DNA from: Bdellovibrio sp. KM01
GTDB lineage: Bacteria; Bdellovibrionota; Bdellovibrionia; Bdellovibrionales; Bdellovibrionaceae
Reading direction: 5' to 3'
Length of the DNA: 64,000 nucleotides
Assembly (NCBI RefSeq): GCF_013752535.1
Contig: NZ_CP058348.1
Span: 620,001 to 684,000, forward strand
This document shows positions 61,021 through 64,000 of this stretch, piece by piece. Numbering within the stretch: position 1 is the first letter of the stretch; every line of letters starts with the position of its first letter. The translations under genes were made by a program, and so were the position numbers. The notes below the pieces were generated by a model. The model was given only the letters and a program-made list of their open reading frames with translations, was not told the DNA's origin and ran no database searches.

Positions 61021-62931
61021 TTATTTCAGGTAAAGCTCAACCGTCTGCTTTTGATTGTTCGGAATAGTTACAGTTTTTTCAGCAGAAAGACCTGTGACTT
61101 TGTTATAAGCCTGGATCTTAACGCCGACTTCCGCTTGAATTGTGTAACCTTCGCTTGAAGGGCGAATAGCTACTGGAACTCCCGCAATTCTTAGTTCTGA
61201 GTTAGCTCCACCATTCACGATGTTGATGAAAACTGACGCCACTCTTGGAAGAACTTGTAAAGTCCCAGTAAAGGAATACGCCTCGTAAGTCGGAGTTACC
61301 GTCGTTACTAAATCTGTATAGCCCTCTTTTACCAAGCGCAGACTGAAAGGTGTATTACCTTTTTTACGCATGCTGTGCGGAGTGAATTCACCCGTGTCTT
61401 CGCCGTCGATCACAATGCGCGCCTTGGGCGGATTACTGTAGATCGAAACAGTGTAGTCTGGAATCGTAGACGCAGGTTCAGACACATGAACGCCATTCGT
61501 CGTTGGTGGCATAACTGGAGGAGTTGGTGGAGTCTGAATAGGGCGCATGCCCGATTGCTCTGACACTGGATTTTTAGTCGAGAAATTCTGCAAACCAAAA
61601 TAACCGATGACCAGAAGAGCAATACCAATCGCACCACGCAAAGCCCACGCAGTTACGTTCGTAGATTTACGATACGGAATATTTGAATTCGTACCGGCGC
61701 GACCTGCAGCCGTTGCAGAGCTTGGTCCACGATTCAAAGTGCCCGTGTGAGTTGTTGTTTTAGTGTGACCACTGTGAGTGTTGGGCTTTGGCGGAGTTTT
61801 AAGTTCGCTTAAAGAAACACGGATGTCAGTGGACGTATCGATATCCAGATTGCCGTCCTCGTCCTTTGCCGCTCCTGTTGGGGGAGTCGGAACATTCTGA
61901 GGTGGGATGCGTGTATCCGTTTGCGTAACCACTGTTTTGTCTTCAGTAGGTTGCGCTTGGATTTTAGCAAATTCAACTTGCTTACGACGTTGTTCAAGGA
62001 ACGCAGCCGAGAAAGCATTTTTCATGAAAACAGAGAAATCCTGAGGAGAAAACTCAGGATACTGTGTGTTTAGGAATCTGTTCAAATCACGGTGCAAAGA
62101 TGCAGCTGTTTGATAACGAAGGCTGCGGTCCTTGGCCAAAGCTTTATTAACAATTCTTTCCAATTCCGGAGGAACGGAAGGATTGATTTTGCGGATGCTT
62201 GGGATTTGACACTCGCGGATTTTACGCAAGATTGCTGCTTCACTGTTCGAAGTGAACAAGCGGTCATTCGCCAATAGCTCCCACAAGACGATACCCATCG
62301 AGAAAATATCTGTGCGCGGGTCGATATTTTGACCGTCCGCTTGCTCAGGGCTCATGTAGCCGTATTTTCCTTTAAGAGTACCTGCTTTAGTTGCTTCAAG
62401 TTGGGTTTCAGCTTTAGCGATACCGAAGTCGATGATTTTAACTTCGCCTTCAAAGCTGACCATGATGTTTTGTGGACTCATATCGCGGTGAACGATATTC
62501 AAAGGGCGACCCGTTGTACCGTCAATGCAACGGTGAGCGTGGTCAAGACCTGCAGCCACTTCTTTCATCATGTAGACGATCTGTTCGATCGTGAATGATG
62601 TCGTTGTTTTCTTAAGTTCATTTAGAATTTGGCGAAGGTTGCGACCTTCAACGAATTCCATTACGAGGAAGAATTGGTTTCTCTCGACACCGAAGTCATA
62701 AATTGAGACAACGTTACCATGGTTCAGGTTGACGGCGATTTTCGCCTCTTCCTTAAACATCTCAATGAATTCTTGGTGATCAGAGTACTGGGGGAGGATT
62801 CGTTTGATAGCAACAAACTTATTCACTCCTACAGCGCCTGTAGACTTAGAAAGGTACACCTCGGCCATACCGCCGGCGGCAACTCTCTCTAACAGAATGT
62901 ATTTACCGAATTGTTCTACAGCTTGAGACAT
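61021..62931 (-). CDS. Membrane Ser/Thr protein kinase with PEGA domains
   Basis: A 636-residue Hanks-type kinase. Gly loop ERVAAGGMAEVY, Lys43 in VAIKR, catalytic HRDMSPQNIM, DFGIAKAET and GYMSPEQADG. A Pro/Thr-rich linker leads to one membrane helix (near residue 440, GAIGIALLVIGYFGL), then periplasmic PEGA-type repeats (YSNPPKARIVIDGEDTGEF, LPRVASVFINIVNGG). The HRD-M-SPQN form is common in myxobacteria-like kinases. AAGGGG precedes the ATG. It is divergent from coaE. Confidence 0.92.
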   Translation of the reverse strand: MSQAVEQFGKYILLERVAAGGMAEVYLSKSTGAVGVNKFVAIKRILPQYSDHQEFIEMFKEEAKIAVNLNHGNVVSIYDFGVERNQFFLVMEFVEGRNLRQILNELKKTTTSFTIEQIVYMMKEVAAGLDHAHRCIDGTTGRPLNIVHRDMSPQNIMVSFEGEVKIIDFGIAKAETQLEATKAGTLKGKYGYMSPEQADGQNIDPRTDIFSMGIVLWELLANDRLFTSNSEAAILRKIRECQIPSIRKINPSVPPELERIVNKALAKDRSLRYQTAASLHRDLNRFLNTQYPEFSPQDFSVFMKNAFSAAFLEQRRKQVEFAKIQAQPTEDKTVVTQTDTRIPPQNVPTPPTGAAKDEDGNLDIDTSTDIRVSLSELKTPPKPNTHSGHTKTTTHTGTLNRGPSSATAAGRAGTNSNIPYRKSTNVTAWALRGAIGIALLVIGYFGLQNFSTKNPVSEQSGMRPIQTPPTPPVMPPTTNGVHVSEPASTIPDYTVSIYSNPPKARIVIDGEDTGEFTPHSMRKKGNTPFSLRLVKEGYTDLVTTVTPTYEAYSFTGTLQVLPRVASVFINIVNGGANSELRIAGVPVAIRPSSEGYTIQAEVGVKIQAYNKVTGLSAEKTVTIPNNQKQTVELYLK

Positions 62932-62996
62932 GAAATCATGTTCCCCTTTGCATGGAGTATCGGTAAAATAAATAGTCAGCTAAAGGAGTTTTGGCT

Positions 62997-63590
62997 ATGA
63001 AATGGATAGGACTGACCGGAGGTATAGGTTGTGGCAAGAGCACAGTCAGTCGCATGCTCCGAGATCGCGGTTATAACGTAATAGACGCCGATGAGGTTGC
63101 TCGCGAAGTAGTTCGCGGCGGCACTTCTGGACTTAAGGCTATAGTCCAGGAATTTGGTGACGTGCTGTTGCCGGACGGTGACCTGGACCGCAGAAAGCTG
63201 GGACAGATCGTTTTTGGAAATCCCGATCGCTTGCAAGCTTTGGAAGCCATCACTCATCCCTTGATCCGCAAAGAAATCGCTCGCCGTCGCCAGACTTTGG
63301 AAGACATGAATACGCCGCTTGCACTTTACGACATCCCACTTTTATTTGAAACTCATGCGCAGGCAAATTTCGATAAAATCGTGGTGGTATCATGCACCCG
63401 CAATCAGCAGAAGGAACGTTTGCTGCGCCGAAATCAACTTTCTGAATCAGAGATCGACATGCGCATCGCCTCGCAAATTCCGATTGCGAGCAAAGAGACA
63501 GAGGCAGATTTCGTTTTGCAGAACAATCGCGACGAGCAACACCTGCTGAAAGAAGTGGAACGCTTGGATCAGTGGCTAAAATCACTTTAG
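62997..63590 (+). CDS. coaE: Dephospho-CoA kinase
   Basis: A 197-residue enzyme for the last step of coenzyme A synthesis. P-loop GLTGGIGCGKSTVSRML, YNVIDADEVAREVV, HPLIRKEIARR, LYDIPLLFET and RNQQKERLLRRN match the family. The ATG at 62997 follows AAAGGAG by eight bases. An in-frame TTG at 62991 is too close to that site. Its TAG stop overlaps a GGTACG palindrome. Confidence 0.95.
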   Translation: MKWIGLTGGIGCGKSTVSRMLRDRGYNVIDADEVAREVVRGGTSGLKAIVQEFGDVLLPDGDLDRRKLGQIVFGNPDRLQALEAITHPLIRKEIARRRQTLEDMNTPLALYDIPLLFETHAQANFDKIVVVSCTRNQQKERLLRRNQLSESEIDMRIASQIPIASKETEADFVLQNNRDEQHLLKEVERLDQWLKSL

Positions 63591-63603
63591 GTACGCCGTA
63601 CCT
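63589..63603. repeat. GGTACGG family palindrome, copy 5 (short)
   Basis: AGGTACG-C-CGTACCT is a perfect 15-base palindrome that begins inside the coaE stop codon and is followed by TTT. It matches the outer end of the longer repeats. Confidence 0.6.
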
Positions 63604-63621
63604 TTTGGGGGTGCTGCGCAT

Positions 63622-63653
63622 AAAAAAAGGGAGATCGAAGTCTCCCTTTTTTT
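63622..63653. terminator. Bidirectional terminator
   Basis: AAAAAAAGGGAGA pairs with TCTCCCTTTTTTT around TCGAAG. It serves coaE and the minus-strand gene ending at 63656. Confidence 0.87.
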
Positions 63654-63655
63654 AT

Positions 63656-64000
63656 TTATTTCAGAATCACGTTGATATCTGTCGTTGATCCCAGTTTGGT
63701 TTTATAAGAAGTTCCTGGGCAACCACCACGGCCACTTTTGCTGCCCCAGGCAAGTTGGTCTTCGCTTGTGGCACGTTGAACTTTCCAAGTGCGGTCTTCA
63801 AGTTGTTTGATTTTGTAAGTCACAACCTTGTTCAGCTCCACGTTGTTTTTGCGAACAATAGGAACGCAGCGATTTGGATTTCTTGGATCAGGGAAGTTGC
63901 CACCGTTGCCAGGAGCTCCCGGCTCTGGAGGAAAACCGCCACCGAATTGGTATTCAGTCATTGTGCCTTTAATAAGGCGTGATGATTTTTCTGTGACCTG
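63656..64000 (-). CDS. Hypothetical protein, 5' end probably outside window
   Basis: The frame is open to the window edge. It includes an internal ATG at 63961, but that ATG has no ribosome site, so the true start may lie beyond 64000. The visible part has a Gly/Pro/Asn-rich segment (FGGGFPPEPGAPGNGG) followed by a small domain with two Cys (NRCVPIVRKNN, GGCPGTSYK) and strands VVTYKIKQLEDRTWKVQRA and STTDINVIL. This looks like an envelope protein. No family recognised. Confidence 0.6.
   Translation of the reverse strand, partial: QVTEKSSRLIKGTMTEYQFGGGFPPEPGAPGNGGNFPDPRNPNRCVPIVRKNNVELNKVVTYKIKQLEDRTWKVQRATSEDQLAWGSKSGRGGCPGTSYKTKLGSTTDINVILK

Noticed and set aside
1..64000. CRISPR arrays, rRNA, tRNA genes, prophage
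   Set aside because: No regularly spaced repeats, no rRNA or tRNA-like sequence recognised, and no phage structural genes; only the RAYT remnant speaks for mobile DNA.

Overview
This window looks like chromosome from a Bdellovibrio-like predatory bacterium (Bdellovibrionota). The case rests on content: a division and cell wall (dcw) cluster broken up by outer-membrane and lipoprotein genes, many signal-peptide and lipobox proteins (one with the YQNC-type lipobox that I associate with this group), beta-barrel proteins of no clear family, a RAYT-type transposase remnant and a PEGA-type Ser/Thr kinase. MurE carries the DNPR motif, so the peptidoglycan is of the meso-diaminopimelate type. The species cannot be fixed from the sequence alone.

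Layout. 1-6.9 kb: 3' part of thyA (minus strand), two small hypothetical genes, a manganese riboswitch with its terminator ahead of a TMEM165/GDT1-type exporter, an RRM RNA-binding protein, infA with a coupled zinc-ribbon gene, a beta-barrel protein, and a minus-strand run of a zinc-ribbon membrane protein, a UPRT-like protein and hpt. 7-34 kb: the dcw genes in order rsmH, ftsL, ftsI, [3 inserted genes], murE, murF, [3 inserted], mraY, murD, [1 inserted], ftsW, murG, murC, [5 inserted], ftsQ, ftsA, ftsZ, followed by lpxH. mraZ, murB and ddl are not in the cluster. The inserted genes include a secreted barstar-like protein, a lipoprotein with curlin-type repeats, a barrel-only BamA/D15-like protein and a chemoreceptor with a c-type haem motif. 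34.7-48 kb: lipoproteins, a Nudix hydrolase, aconitase, a patch of tiny membrane proteins, a cupin, a truncated RAYT transposase, an M15 peptidase, secreted proteins, an oligopeptidase B-like lipoprotein and a secreted HExxH protein. 48-64 kb: an NmrA-like protein, the M3 peptidase-nadK-recN unit, a Gly/Tyr-rich lipoprotein, a three-gene envelope operon ending in a candidate caspase-fold protein, an acyl-CoA dehydrogenase, an acyl-CoA ligase, a Ser/Thr kinase, coaE and a partial hypothetical gene.

Two patterns run across the window. First, about ten genes have no Shine-Dalgarno sequence. Instead a TAnnCT-type -10 hexamer sits six (once seven) bases before the ATG, so transcription should begin at or next to the start codon. 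This predicts leaderless mRNAs, including murE and the esterase that diverges from it. Second, an intergenic palindromic repeat with the core GGTACGG occurs at five places, mostly right after stop codons. A RAYT transposase remnant lies in the same window, which suggests a REP-like family.
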